45,949 bases of DNA from JASMHC01 sp042092935 (GTDB lineage: Bacteria > Pseudomonadota > Alphaproteobacteria > Rhodobacterales > Rhodobacteraceae): the NCBI GenBank assembly GCA_042092935.1, contig JBELFK010000005.1:1-45949 (forward strand), written 5' to 3'. The position numbers and the translations under genes were made by a program. This document shows, piece after piece, positions 15,663 through 24,523 of the stretch (position 1 is the stretch's first letter; each line of letters begins with the position of its first letter). The notes under the pieces were generated by a model, which saw only the letters and a list, made by a program, of their open reading frames with translations, had not been told where the DNA came from and did no database searches.

Positions 15663-16258
15663 AGCGCCTCGCGTCCAGATAGTGTGAAGCGGTGACGCGC
15701 CGCGCGTTCAATGCGCGTTGGCACCGCGCCTGTCGGGCGCAGCAGCACCTGTGGCCTGTTGACCTCCAAAGGGGTATTGGCGGGCAGCGCGCGGCGGATC
15801 GCCGGAAAGAGCGTCAGCGTCGCCAGGCCATTGATGTCCGCTGTGACATCAAAGGCGATCTGGTGCAGGCGCGTGTCGCGCGCCGTGCCGATGGAGAGAA
15901 AGTCACCTGAGGCAACGGCAGGCAGGCTAGAAGGCCAGCCTTGCGTTTGGACGGCATTGCCGCCTGTGATGGAGGCCGCCAGTGAGACCGGTTGCGCAAG
16001 GGTCTTGGGTTCAATGGAGGGATCGGCAAACAGCAGCAGGCCCCGGCCAGAGCCAAGCGCCGTGAGGGCTGCAGAGACAGACCTTGCCAGCGGTCCGGAT
16101 TGCGCAGCAAATTCGATATCATATTCCCACCATTCGCCACCCCAATCCTGCACTTCCGTAGTCCCGGTAAAGGGCGACTGCGTCTGGCTGGTGGCGGTCA
16201 CCAACCGCCGCTCAATGCCGGCAACCCAGGTGCGCGGCAATTCCACAATGATGCTCAT
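15659..16258 (-). CDS. Distal tail protein
   Basis: A 199-residue protein. VELPRTWVAGIERRLVTATSQT, EVQDWGGEWWEYDIEF and a C-terminal RLTLSG-type strand (AARHRFTLSGREAL) suit the distal tail protein that connects the tail tube to the hub in siphoviruses; in GTA-like clusters DUF2460 occupies this place. Coupled by ATGA overlaps to the tape measure upstream and the DUF2163-like gene downstream. Confidence 0.65.
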   Translation of the reverse strand: MSIIVELPRTWVAGIERRLVTATSQTQSPFTGTTEVQDWGGEWWEYDIEFAAQSGPLARSVSAALTALGSGRGLLLFADPSIEPKTLAQPVSLAASITGGNAVQTQGWPSSLPAVASGDFLSIGTARDTRLHQIAFDVTADINGLATLTLFPAIRRALPANTPLEVNRPQVLLRPTGAVPTRIERAARHRFTLSGREAL

Positions 16259-18735
16259 GCCATGCGTCCCCGCCGCATGGCATTGCCGACGGCTGCTACC
16301 GCTATGCGTTCAAATTCCGGCTGTGCGCCGCGCATCACCGCCGCGATCTGCTCGGCCACGCCCATTTGCGCGCCGCGGGCATCCACATTGAGATTTATGG
16401 CCACGGGAATAGCGCCATCGCCACCGCGGGCGACCTCTGCGCGCGACAAGACCCGCTCACCCCGCTGCAAAATCGTGGGCACCTCGTCAGGACGGAGCCC
16501 GGCCCAGGAGCCAGCCGGCCCCACGGTGCCACCGCTGTGCATCCGCGGTGCACCGGCAAACACCGCTGCGGGCACGGCGCGTGAATGACCGGAGATCCCA
16601 ACCATGCCGCCGGCATGGGAGACGGCAGCGGCAACTGATCCACCGCCGCCAAAAGCGCCTGAGAGCGCGCTGGCAATGGGTCCCAGCACCGCATTCTTGA
16701 ATGCCAATACGGCCAGATCCGCCAGAATCGAGCGCACCAGCCCCTTGAAGTCGAGCTTGCCGGTTTCCACAAAACTGCGGAATGCACTTTCGGCACCAGA
16801 AAACGCGCTGGATAAGGTTTCGCCAAGGCCTTTGCCCCAGTTCAGGGCGTCCGTGGCATAAGAATTCAGGGCTTCCGAGACGGCGCGCCAGCCGGTCACA
16901 ATTCTCTCTGCAGCGCCGCCACCAGACCCGCCGCCGCCCACAGCATCTCCGGCCTGGGCCATAGCGCCTGCCAGGCGGTCGGCGGAAGCCGTGGCGTCAT
17001 CCAGTGCGGCAGCGCCATCCTCACCGGTACTTGCAACAGCATCGCGGAGTGCCGCCCAGGACGTCAGCGGGGCTGTAGCGCCAGCCGCCAAATCGGTGGC
17101 GGCCTGCCGGTAGGTGTTCGCGGTGGCGAGCGGCTCGGCGGCAATCCCATCAAGTCCAAGGTCGGGCGCTGTAAGCGGGTTATCTTCAAAAGCCCTGCGG
17201 AATGCATCGGCGGCGGCGCTTCCAGCATCCGCTGAAGCTCCCGCGAAAGGATTGTCGATATCGCCAAGACTGATTTCACCGATTTCGCCGAAGGTGGTCT
17301 CGATGCCCACAGCCGCCAGCGCATCGCGGATCTTGCCCGTAAAGGCATCAATCCGGGCGATCGCGCCATTCAGCATGGCTTCAATCCCGTCGAGCATGCG
17401 GTTTGCCGCCGCGTAAACAAGGTCTCCAATCACGGCTGGCAGGCGGGACCAGATTTCGCGGACGGCGAGTAGTGCCCCCTCAAACGTATTCGCTGTGGCG
17501 TTACCAAAGGCGACCACACTTTCAATCGCGCCCGCCATGCCCGTCGCAGCATCGGCTTTCAGGTCATAAAACATCGCCGTGGCGCGTGCTCCGGCAGCCG
17601 CAGCCCCCATCTTGATCCGGTCCCACACCTCGACACCGACATCCTTCAGAAGGCGCATCGCCTCGCCAAAACTGCCTGCACCGGACGCCAGTCGCGTGAA
17701 CCAGTACACGAGCTCTCCCGCACCAACGATCAACGCGCCGATGCCAGTGCGGATAAGCGCACCTTTGAGAACCACCAGCGTCGTTGCCAACCCGCGCACC
17801 GAGAAGGCTGCCGCGGCCATCGCGGCCACCCAACGACCGGCAAGGAAGGTGGCGAACGTCCCGGCGTAGATCGCCAACCGGTCAAGGTTGACCAGCACAG
17901 CATCAAACGCCCGGCTGATTGGGCTGGTGGATGAGGCCAGTGCGACAAAAGCATTGGCCACCGTCTCCAGTGACGGGGCAAGCGCCACGGCAATCCGGTT
18001 GCGCACGCCCGTAAACACCTGGCCGATGCTGACCAGCGCCAGCTCTGAGCGACGCATGGCTGCAATCGCATCGGCATCAAGCACCGCGCCCAGTGCCTGC
18101 GCCTGCGCCCCAAGGCGCGTCATTTCCGCGCCGCCGTTTTGCAGGAGCGGGATGAGCCGCGTGGTGTCCGAGGCCATGGCCTCGAGATAGAAGGTCATTT
18201 CCTGTTGGCTGACGCCCGCGCGTTCGAGACTGTCGACATAGAGCTGCAGGGCTTCCGGCCCCGAAAGCCGTGCGAACTGGTCGGCCGTCACGCCAACCCG
18301 TGGCGCGATGTTCTCGAAGAAATCCGCCATGGGGCCGCCGCCCGTCTGCAGGAAGTCGCCGACCCGGTCGTTCACGTCCTTCAGGATATCCGCCAGCTTT
18401 TCTTGCTGGATGCCCACAGTGGCGGAGGCCGCCGACCACCGCTGAAACACCTCAGGTGCCGCATTTGCAACCTGGGAGAGTTGGCCGATCTCGTTGGCAG
18501 CAGCAACAGTGGACCGGGTCATTGCAACAACGGCACCGGCCAAGGCGGCCGCAGCAGCGGTGGCTGCAATGCGCGCACGGCGCGCGAAGGCTGCCATGCG
18601 GGCATTTGCCTGGTCCAATTCACGGCTCAGACGCCCCATACCCCGCGACCCGGCCGCACCAACGCCTTCCAGCTCGGCACGCACTTGCCGGCCGCCAGTC
18701 GCCGAGAGCCGGACGGATAACTTTTTCTCAGCCAT
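16255..18735 (-). CDS. Tail tape measure protein
   Basis: An 826-residue protein, the longest in the tail region. A coiled N-terminus (VRLSATGGRQVRAELEGVGA, RMGRLSRELDQANARM in part) leads to the conserved tape-measure domain (about 80-280; VANAAPEVFQRWSAAS, GVSQQEMTFYLEAMASDTTRLIPLL). Hydrophobic Ala-rich segments and a terminal domain (GGTVGPAGSWAGLRPDEVP, RGERVLSRAEVARG) follow. It sets tail length, roughly 1.5 angstrom per residue by general rule. The start used is the ATG at 18735; a TTG four codons upstream is an alternative. Confidence 0.9.
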   Translation of the reverse strand: MAEKKLSVRLSATGGRQVRAELEGVGAAGSRGMGRLSRELDQANARMAAFARRARIAATAAAAALAGAVVAMTRSTVAAANEIGQLSQVANAAPEVFQRWSAASATVGIQQEKLADILKDVNDRVGDFLQTGGGPMADFFENIAPRVGVTADQFARLSGPEALQLYVDSLERAGVSQQEMTFYLEAMASDTTRLIPLLQNGGAEMTRLGAQAQALGAVLDADAIAAMRRSELALVSIGQVFTGVRNRIAVALAPSLETVANAFVALASSTSPISRAFDAVLVNLDRLAIYAGTFATFLAGRWVAAMAAAAFSVRGLATTLVVLKGALIRTGIGALIVGAGELVYWFTRLASGAGSFGEAMRLLKDVGVEVWDRIKMGAAAAGARATAMFYDLKADAATGMAGAIESVVAFGNATANTFEGALLAVREIWSRLPAVIGDLVYAAANRMLDGIEAMLNGAIARIDAFTGKIRDALAAVGIETTFGEIGEISLGDIDNPFAGASADAGSAAADAFRRAFEDNPLTAPDLGLDGIAAEPLATANTYRQAATDLAAGATAPLTSWAALRDAVASTGEDGAAALDDATASADRLAGAMAQAGDAVGGGGSGGGAAERIVTGWRAVSEALNSYATDALNWGKGLGETLSSAFSGAESAFRSFVETGKLDFKGLVRSILADLAVLAFKNAVLGPIASALSGAFGGGGSVAAAVSHAGGMVGISGHSRAVPAAVFAGAPRMHSGGTVGPAGSWAGLRPDEVPTILQRGERVLSRAEVARGGDGAIPVAINLNVDARGAQMGVAEQIAAVMRGAQPEFERIAVAAVGNAMRRGRMA

Positions 18736-19416
18736 GGTGGTGTTCAATCTCTTGGTTTGTCTTGCGCACCATCACCGCCTCGATCGGCGGCAGGAGTTCC
18801 GCGATGATCAGGGGTGAGAGCCCGAGGGCCACCCCGAGTTGCAGGGCCGCACCCATGTCCCAACCGAGGACAGCACCATCGCTCATCCCGCCTGTAACGC
18901 GAACTTGCCCGCCGAGCCGCTGGACCAGATCCCAGATCTGCCAGCCCTCGAGTGTGAGCGGTTTTTGCATGCTACGCGGACAGTCCGGACATACGAATGG
19001 ACATGCCGCACAATACTCACCGCCCCCGCCGAACTCCCAGTCGGCAAGAGCGGTCAGGCGTTTTTTTCCGCATCCAGTATTAGCGCGCCCGCGATGTATT
19101 TCGTCTGGAAGGCCTCGAAGATGGGCCAGAGCTCGAGCAGCGCGTCGATGCCTGCTGGGGTCAGCGGCAACGGTTTCCCGTCCTCGTCTCCGACGCCGTC
19201 CCAATCCTTCACGACGATGCGCGCGACAGCTTTGGCCACGATACGGGCCAGGTCGTCGTTGGAGGCGCTGGTTTCAGCATCGGTTGCGGCGGCGACGATC
19301 GCCGGATCGCTGCGCGCAGCCAGCATGATGGCCGTGGTCAGGGGCTCTACCAGCAGGCGAACGCCATGGCCAAGATCAAGCCAATGCGGCTCGGTGGATA
19401 GGTTCAATCGTAGCAT
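18728..19416 (-). CDS. Tail assembly chaperone, frameshift product (gpGT-like)
   Basis: The G-like frame (19416 to 19060) continues by a -1 shift at the A AAA AAC heptamer into a second frame that starts at 19060 and ends at 18728, adding 110 residues. The extension contains CAACPFVCPDCP, a CxxC-type cysteine cluster, and LEGWQIWDLVQRLGG then WDMGAALQLGVALGLS and LPPIEAVMVR. In lambda the G and GT proteins, made from the same start in a fixed ratio, coat the tape measure during tail assembly. The downstream frame has no sensible start of its own, which supports the shift. Confidence 0.85.
19054..19416 (-). CDS. Tail assembly chaperone, short product (gpG-like)
   Basis: A 120-residue protein (LRLNLSTEPHWLDLGHGVRL, LTTAIMLAARSDPAIV, GIDALLELWPIFEAFQTKY) ending in DAEKNA just after the slippery site. 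It starts in an ATGA overlap with the tail tube gene. Without frameshifting this is the main product; it acts with the longer form in tail assembly. Confidence 0.85.
   Translation of the reverse strand: MLRLNLSTEPHWLDLGHGVRLLVEPLTTAIMLAARSDPAIVAAATDAETSASNDDLARIVAKAVARIVVKDWDGVGDEDGKPLPLTPAGIDALLELWPIFEAFQTKYIAGALILDAEKNA
19060..19066 (-). promoter_or_regulatory. Slippery heptamer A AAA AAC for -1 frameshift
   Basis: On the minus strand the zero frame reads GCG GAA AAA AAC GCC TGA. The heptamer A-AAA-AAC is the canonical X-XXY-YYZ class and sits two codons before the zero-frame stop at 19054. The -1 frame stays open downstream and encodes the expected second chaperone domain. Confidence 0.9.
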
Positions 19417-20357
19417 CAGTAATCCTCGCGGTCGTTGGTCAGTGTGACGGTACACATGCGGCCCACCACCAGGTCACTCGCCGCCTGCCAGTCAAAGGTG
19501 GCCTGCACACCTTGTGGACCGGAGATTTCGATCCGGGGGCGTGGCAGATAAACGGCATGCGCGGTGACGGTGAGGCTTTCGCCCGTTGGCAGCGCGTAGG
19601 AGAATTCCAGCTCGCAGGCCTCCCCGTTGATGGCCTGGGTCACAAGCGTCTGATCGGCGAAACGCACGACAATATTTCCTGTCAGCGCCGGAATAGACGG
19701 GTCCGCACCGTCGATCTTACCATCCGCCCGGATCGTCTCGATGCGATCAAGGTTGTTGGCATAGGTGAGATCAGCGGAGACGACATTGCCGATATTGCCC
19801 CCGTTCCGCGTGACCGCCCCATTGAAATGCCCGAACCGTTTCAGCGCGATAGTGGTGGGCGTCCCAACGGATGTGCTGGTGGCGATTTCCTCGCCCTGCG
19901 CCACAATGCTCGCCGTGGCTGTCAGCAAGCCCGATCGCGCCATCTGCCAGTTGAGGCTGTCCACCATACAGCCGGAATACATGGCGTAGCGCGGGACCTC
20001 GGGCGTGCCTGTCTCAACCGAGAACGACGGCAGCGCCCAGTTTCCGGAGCGGAACTCGTGGGTGTAGGGTGCGTCAGTTCCAGTCGTCGTAGGCGCTCCA
20101 AATGCCGCCTTCAACCAGAAGCCAAAGGCCTCGGCATCAATCGGGATCACCACGTCACCATCTGCCGTCACCGCATCCTTGATCGGCGCCTGCGGATCGC
20201 GGCCGTAGCCCAAGAGCTCAGAGGTTTGTAGCGGTTGCTCGGCGCCCAGTGACGCGCTTGCAAAAGGCATTTTGGTATAGCCGCTCGCAGGCGGCGTGCC
20301 ATAGGTCGTCTCGAACGCCAGCGCCATCTGCGCCCGCGCCCCTTGAGCTCGTGCCAT
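19416..20357 (-). CDS. Tail tube protein
   Basis: A 313-residue protein. The N-terminus (QMALAFETTYGTPPASGYTKMPF) and following segments (DGDVVIPIDAEAFGFWLKAAFG, NWALPSFSVETGT, GCMVDSLNWQMARSGLLTATAS, LTGNIVVRF) are typical of siphovirus tail tube proteins that stack as hexameric rings. It lies between the tail terminator, beyond the moron-like gene, and the chaperones. Its stop overlaps the next start. Confidence 0.85.
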   Translation of the reverse strand: MARAQGARAQMALAFETTYGTPPASGYTKMPFASASLGAEQPLQTSELLGYGRDPQAPIKDAVTADGDVVIPIDAEAFGFWLKAAFGAPTTTGTDAPYTHEFRSGNWALPSFSVETGTPEVPRYAMYSGCMVDSLNWQMARSGLLTATASIVAQGEEIATSTSVGTPTTIALKRFGHFNGAVTRNGGNIGNVVSADLTYANNLDRIETIRADGKIDGADPSIPALTGNIVVRFADQTLVTQAINGEACELEFSYALPTGESLTVTAHAVYLPRPRIEISGPQGVQATFDWQAASDLVVGRMCTVTLTNDREDY

Positions 20358-20463
20358 TGGAAATTCCTCCTGTACCAGATAAAGTGTTGTAAGCGACGAG
20401 TGACGTCACAAAACCCGAATTTTCCTTGGGTTTCAGATCACGCGCACTTTTGAGGGGGCTGCC

Positions 20464-20670
20464 ATGTTTGAAACGGTTTTCACCATCATCATCGGGCTGG
20501 CAGCTCTATTTTTTGTTCTGTGGATTTACATTCTATTGCCTGCGGGAATGGCCACTAAGCGTGGTCGTAGTGCCTTTGGTTGGGTGGTCTTAAGCCTACT
20601 TTTTTCGCCAATCCTTGCGTGTCTTCTGCTGCTGCTTCTTGGCGACAATCCTAACGCGCAGCGCGCTTAG
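20464..20670 (+). CDS. Small membrane protein, likely moron
   Basis: A 68-residue protein with two membrane segments (TVFTIIIGLAALFFVLWIYIL and GWVVLSLLFSPILACLLLLLL) joined by a basic loop, AGMATKRGRSAFG. The ATG follows GAGGGGG. It is the only gene on the plus strand inside the leftward head-tail operon and its composition is less GC-rich than the neighbours. These are the marks of a moron: an independently expressed gene carried by a prophage, often affecting the lysogen's surface or excluding other phages. Its function is unknown. Confidence 0.7.
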   Translation: MFETVFTIIIGLAALFFVLWIYILLPAGMATKRGRSAFGWVVLSLLFSPILACLLLLLLGDNPNAQRA

Positions 20671-20692
20671 CACCCGAACAGCTTGCAGGTAT

Positions 20693-21112
20693 TCATCCAA
20701 GCGGATCGCTAGTCGTGTAGAACAATGAAACTCTGATCACGGCCGCCTTCAGGCTTGCCGCACCTTCAACAGGCAGATCGACCGACTGCGGGGCTTCCGC
20801 CTCCACCCAGTCGCACAGGCCGTCCAATGTTCGATCGGCGGTGATCACCGCGCCGATGCTGACGCAAAGTGTGTCGAAAGCAGCGTCACGGTCGTTCGTT
20901 CCTTGCACGACTGCCTCTATCTCGGCGCGGTGCTGATAGTGATAGCGCAGCGGCGACAGCGTCACCTCCGGCTCACCCGGCTCGCCGTCGCGCAGGATCA
21001 ACAGTCCCTGACCTGGCAAGCGTTCAGGCAAGACCTCGCTACGTAATACGGTGGCAGGCAGCATTGAGAGCCGCGCGTGTATCGCGGTGAGGATGGTTTC
21101 GCGCGCACTCAT
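20693..21112 (-). CDS. Tail terminator-like protein
   Basis: A 139-residue protein (SARETILTAIHARLSMLPATVLRS, LRYHYQHRAEIEAVVQG, AAVIRVSLFYTTSDPLG). The size, the position just before the tail tube and the closing Y-T-T-S strand fit siphovirus tail terminators. The start at 21112 overlaps the preceding stop (ATGA). No family match is certain. Confidence 0.65.
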   Translation of the reverse strand: MSARETILTAIHARLSMLPATVLRSEVLPERLPGQGLLILRDGEPGEPEVTLSPLRYHYQHRAEIEAVVQGTNDRDAAFDTLCVSIGAVITADRTLDGLCDWVEAEAPQSVDLPVEGAASLKAAVIRVSLFYTTSDPLG

Positions 21113-21738
21113 AGTTTCGCCTCCACCCAATTTGCCACGATCAGTCCCGGAACCGCCGCCTGCGCGCGATCAGCGTCGTGGGCCAGATTGAGCCGTTTCG
21201 CAAGCTTCACTTGTGGGACCAGCAGAAAGATCGGCACGGTGCTGCGTCCGCGACCGGTTTTGGACCGAGATGCCACGCCTAATCCTCGATTGTTCAACCG
21301 TCCATCAGCCACCAGCAGGCTTGGCCCGCGCCGCCGATAGACAAACCGCAGCCGAAGCCCGCGCCGCCGCTCCCATTCGCCGGGGGTGATCCTACCACCG
21401 CGCAGGCCACGACCTGCTGCAGGCGTAGGGATTGCCAGCCAGAAACCGTCCTTCGAGCGAATTAACGGCCCGGTGTCATGCGCCCCGATGATTTGGGGTG
21501 CCTTCGACCAGACCAGCGCTGCTGCTTTCAAGCTTTCGCCAGACCTCGGATAGGTCTGGCTCCGGATCGAGTTCGACAATCGCCGACCGAGGCCTGCTTG
21601 CGTGATCTGCCCGCGCCATGCGGTTTTCAGGTCCGTGCCAGCTTCACGCATGGCTGCGCTGACGGCCTTTTCACCGGCTTTCACCTCGGCTGCCATGACG
21701 ACAACGAGATCAGGGCTGATGTTGAGCCCGAGCTTCAT
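21109..21738 (-). CDS. Head-tail/tail completion protein (DUF6441-like)
   Basis: A 209-residue basic protein. EVKAGEKAVSAAMREAGTDLKTAWRGQI near the N-terminus, YPRSGESLKAAALVWSKAP and IPTPAAGRGLRGGRITP recall the DUF6441 family, found in the connector-to-tail segment of alphaproteobacterial phages. The later part (RRRGPSLLVADGRL, IFLLVPQVKLAKRLNL) suggests a tail completion or HK97 gp10-like role. Start in ATGA overlap. Confidence 0.65.
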   Translation of the reverse strand: MKLGLNISPDLVVVMAAEVKAGEKAVSAAMREAGTDLKTAWRGQITQAGLGRRLSNSIRSQTYPRSGESLKAAALVWSKAPQIIGAHDTGPLIRSKDGFWLAIPTPAAGRGLRGGRITPGEWERRRGLRLRFVYRRRGPSLLVADGRLNNRGLGVASRSKTGRGRSTVPIFLLVPQVKLAKRLNLAHDADRAQAAVPGLIVANWVEAKL

Positions 21739-22046
21739 GCCGGACACAACTCAATGGTCCAGACCAACCGCTCGCGGTCGCGACGCGGTTCACCCTGGAT
21801 CAGGAAGGTTTCCTCGCCAATCAGGATCTGTTCCTGTGGGCGCGGATCCGGGATATCTGCAACCTGAACGTCGATGCGTGTCGTCTCAGAGAATAACCGG
21901 GCTGATCCGAACTCTGTGATCTCGTCAGGACGGCGCAGAATTCCACGGGCCCGTGTGAACTGACCATCGACGTCACGATGCCATATCTCGACAGAAATAT
22001 TCGGATCGCTGAACAGTGTTCCGATGACTGCAGCAAATGCCGTCAT
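21735..22046 (-). CDS. Head-tail connector / closure protein
   Basis: A 103-residue protein (FSDPNISVEIWHRDVDGQFTRA, LRRPDEITEFGSARLFSETTRIDV, LIGEETFLIQGEPRRDRERLVW). The beta-rich pattern with a terminal LVWTIEL strand, the size and the place between the decoration protein and the tail completion gene suit a head-closure or adaptor protein. Overlaps both neighbours. Confidence 0.6.
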   Translation of the reverse strand: MTAFAAVIGTLFSDPNISVEIWHRDVDGQFTRARGILRRPDEITEFGSARLFSETTRIDVQVADIPDPRPQEQILIGEETFLIQGEPRRDRERLVWTIELCPA

Positions 22047-22381
22047 CAGAAGCTCGCGTTTAGGCGCACCCGGCCAATCACATCAGCCGCGCCGCCCGCA
22101 ACCGCTTCGGTCGCCACGCCAATCAACGTATTGCCGGTGGCGGTCTTGGTGGCTTCCTTGTTGGTGTTGTCCCAATAAACCTTATCACCGGCAGACCAGG
22201 CTTGGGACGCGACCTTCTTTAGATCGAAGACGCCGACGAGTGCGGTCTCAACGGTTTCGGCATTGGCGGCATCCCCGGCGGCCACGCCAAAAATGGAGCC
22301 GACGAGCAGGCCGTCGCCGGACGTTACGGCGTAGGGCGCGGTGAGCGTGACGGTATTGCCGGGCTGGACGTAGTTTTTCAT
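22046..22381 (-). CDS. Capsid decoration protein (DUF2190-like)
   Basis: A 111-residue protein with NYVQPGNTVTLTAPYAVTSGDGLLVGS and GDKVYWDNTNKEATKTATGNTLIGVATEA, the DUF2190 pattern. Members sit next to major capsid genes and serve as trimeric cement or decoration proteins. The ATG follows AAAGGA. Confidence 0.8.
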   Translation of the reverse strand: MKNYVQPGNTVTLTAPYAVTSGDGLLVGSIFGVAAGDAANAETVETALVGVFDLKKVASQAWSAGDKVYWDNTNKEATKTATGNTLIGVATEAVAGGAADVIGRVRLNASF

Positions 22382-22459
22382 TGCGGGGTCCTTTGCAAAA
22401 CGAAACGAGCGGCCCCATTGGACCGCCCGTCAGGGTTGGAGTTTCAGAATTGGCTCGGT

Positions 22460-24523
22460 TTATGCGCCCGGATTCTTGTAGAGGCCGCGCCAGTCAATGG
22501 CCTTGGCACCGAAGTCGAGGCGGCACTTGATCTCAACGCCGTCGACGTCAAAGCCGTTGCGTGTCTCGATGTAGGCACCTTGCTGGCCCTCGAGATAGGC
22601 GTACTCGATTGTATCGATCTGGTTTGGATTGGCGGCCAAATACCAGGCGGTTTCGCTTACCGCGTCCAGCCGGGGTTCGCTGATCGGTGCCAGCGTCCGG
22701 ATCGATTGCGGCACGACGTTCGAGGTTGCGGCGGGCACCAGGTTCTGGGCGACCATCTGCTCGGCACGCAGTTCCAACGAGGCAGGCACGATGAGATATG
22801 CAGGACGGACATTCAGAACCGTCTTTTTATCGAGACCGGTCTGCTTGGCCATCGCAGCACGCGCCGCACCAACGCTTCCCACATCAAGCGCTGCGCCAGT
22901 ACCGGCCAGGTTCTTGTGAGTGTTATGGAAGAGCGCATTGCCATCGGCCATCGCAGGGTTGGCGGTGATGATGCCCCAGACAACGTCCGACTCCAGCTGG
23001 GCGATAGAGTTGCCATACATTGCCGGGATGCGCGTGAAGGCGTCGAGATCATCATTGATCAACGTCTGCCGCGTGATGGCGACCACCCGGCCATAGGTCT
23101 TGACCTTGTAGCTCTCTTTGCTCTCGCCGAGCGTGCCGCGCTTGAACTCTCCGCTCTCGCCAACTTCCAGCAGCTGCGGGGCCTCACCAAGTTGCACCCG
23201 ATGCATCGACTTGAAGTCAGTGGCCAGAACCTGACGGCAGAACAGCATAAACGTGCGGGGATAGGCGTCATAGGCTTGCCGCAGGGTCTTGTTCGTGACC
23301 GCCGACAAGATTTCGGGGAAATCAGACGTTGAATGCAACGCCCGCGTGGCCACCTCGTCACGCGACAGCCCCCGCGTGTTGACCCCGGCATTGCCAAGGC
23401 TTTCGCGGGCCAGTTCCATCAGCGTCATGCCGCGGTACTGGCGGGCGGCATCTTCCAGAGTGAAGAGCGTCGGACTGTAGCGATGCAGGAGTGCATTGGC
23501 CACCGCGTCGCGGCGGGTGACCTGCTCGTCACGGCCACCCAGTGGGATCGACACCTGGCTGAAGGTGCGGGTTTCTTCGGATTTTGTCGCAACCTGGTCG
23601 AGGATCAGGCGGCGCGCTTCGCCGATATCCGTGCCGCGCTTCACCAGGTCTTCGGCAAAGCCGCGCTCGAGGTTCAGACGGCCTGCCAGATTGTAAATGG
23701 TGGAAACGCGGTCGCGTTCGGTTTCGCGGGCGCGGGTCGCGACCGCCTCAGTGTCAGGCGCTGCGGCAATGTCAGCCATTTGCGGCTTTGGCTGTCTGCG
23801 GGTTTCGCTTGCGGCGACTTTTGGTTCGTCCGTCGGCTTTTGGGTATCGGTCATGGATGTATCCTCGTCAGCTTTGTTGTCGCTGGGCTTGTCTTTGGCC
23901 TCTGTGGCCGGGGCGTTGGATGTGTCCGTCATCGGGGTAGCTCCTCTAGGTGTGGGTGGGACGTCCCGGCGATGAAGGACGCAGTCGTGAAGTGGGGATT
24001 GTGCGCGAAACCCCGCTGCGGGGTCCGCGCCGACAGGCACGGCGGACACCTCAAAGGGCGTCCAGTCCACTGCGCGCCAAAGCTCGCGGGCAGCCTCGGG
24101 CTTTGAGACCTCGAAGCGGTGAACCTGGTAGCCGATGGAGACCGCGCGGATGTGACCCGCCTGGATATCGCGCCAGATCGGTTCGACATCGGCACGCTCG
24201 CTGATCCGGACCTGCGCAATGCCGCGACCGTTTTCGATCCGGGCAGAGCCGGGAACCACAGAACCGATCACGGCATCCAGCGTATCGACCTCATGCACCT
24301 TCAGAAAAGGTGCACCTGCATTCAGCCGCTCAAGCCGCACGTGATCCGGATCGAGGCTCAGTTCCTCATCATAGGGCTCGCCAAACAGGGTCGATCGGCG
24401 CACACGCGCGCCGGCTGACCAGACGACTTCAACAGTTCGAGCGTCAATATCAGCTGAGTTTGGCGCAAGCTCCGCCATCCGGCGCAAGGCCGGGATTTCG
24501 ATCGTTGTGTCCATATCGGTCAA
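22460..24523 (-). CDS. Prohead protease / major capsid fusion
   Basis: A 687-residue fusion. Residues ~15-185 are an HK97-type prohead protease with likely catalytic His in KVHEVDTLDAVIG and Ser in IRAVSIGYQVH. Residues ~190-300 are charged and scaffold-like (DKPSDNKADEDTSMTDTQKP). The rest is a Mu gpT-like major capsid domain (PRTFMLFCRQVLATDFKSM, YGRVVAITRQTLINDDLDAF, NPNQIDTIEYAYLEGQQGAY). The protease would free the capsid protein by cutting within the polyprotein. The start is TTG overlapping the portal stop; ATG at 24514 is an alternative. Confidence 0.9.
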   Translation of the reverse strand: MTDMDTTIEIPALRRMAELAPNSADIDARTVEVVWSAGARVRRSTLFGEPYDEELSLDPDHVRLERLNAGAPFLKVHEVDTLDAVIGSVVPGSARIENGRGIAQVRISERADVEPIWRDIQAGHIRAVSIGYQVHRFEVSKPEAARELWRAVDWTPFEVSAVPVGADPAAGFRAQSPLHDCVLHRRDVPPTPRGATPMTDTSNAPATEAKDKPSDNKADEDTSMTDTQKPTDEPKVAASETRRQPKPQMADIAAAPDTEAVATRARETERDRVSTIYNLAGRLNLERGFAEDLVKRGTDIGEARRLILDQVATKSEETRTFSQVSIPLGGRDEQVTRRDAVANALLHRYSPTLFTLEDAARQYRGMTLMELARESLGNAGVNTRGLSRDEVATRALHSTSDFPEILSAVTNKTLRQAYDAYPRTFMLFCRQVLATDFKSMHRVQLGEAPQLLEVGESGEFKRGTLGESKESYKVKTYGRVVAITRQTLINDDLDAFTRIPAMYGNSIAQLESDVVWGIITANPAMADGNALFHNTHKNLAGTGAALDVGSVGAARAAMAKQTGLDKKTVLNVRPAYLIVPASLELRAEQMVAQNLVPAATSNVVPQSIRTLAPISEPRLDAVSETAWYLAANPNQIDTIEYAYLEGQQGAYIETRNGFDVDGVEIKCRLDFGAKAIDWRGLYKNPGA

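Noticed and set aside
19061..19204. Independent start for the second tail chaperone at 19204
   Set aside because: Its first ~48 residues are Arg-rich antisense-like sequence of the overlapping frame; the -1 frameshift explains the arrangement better.
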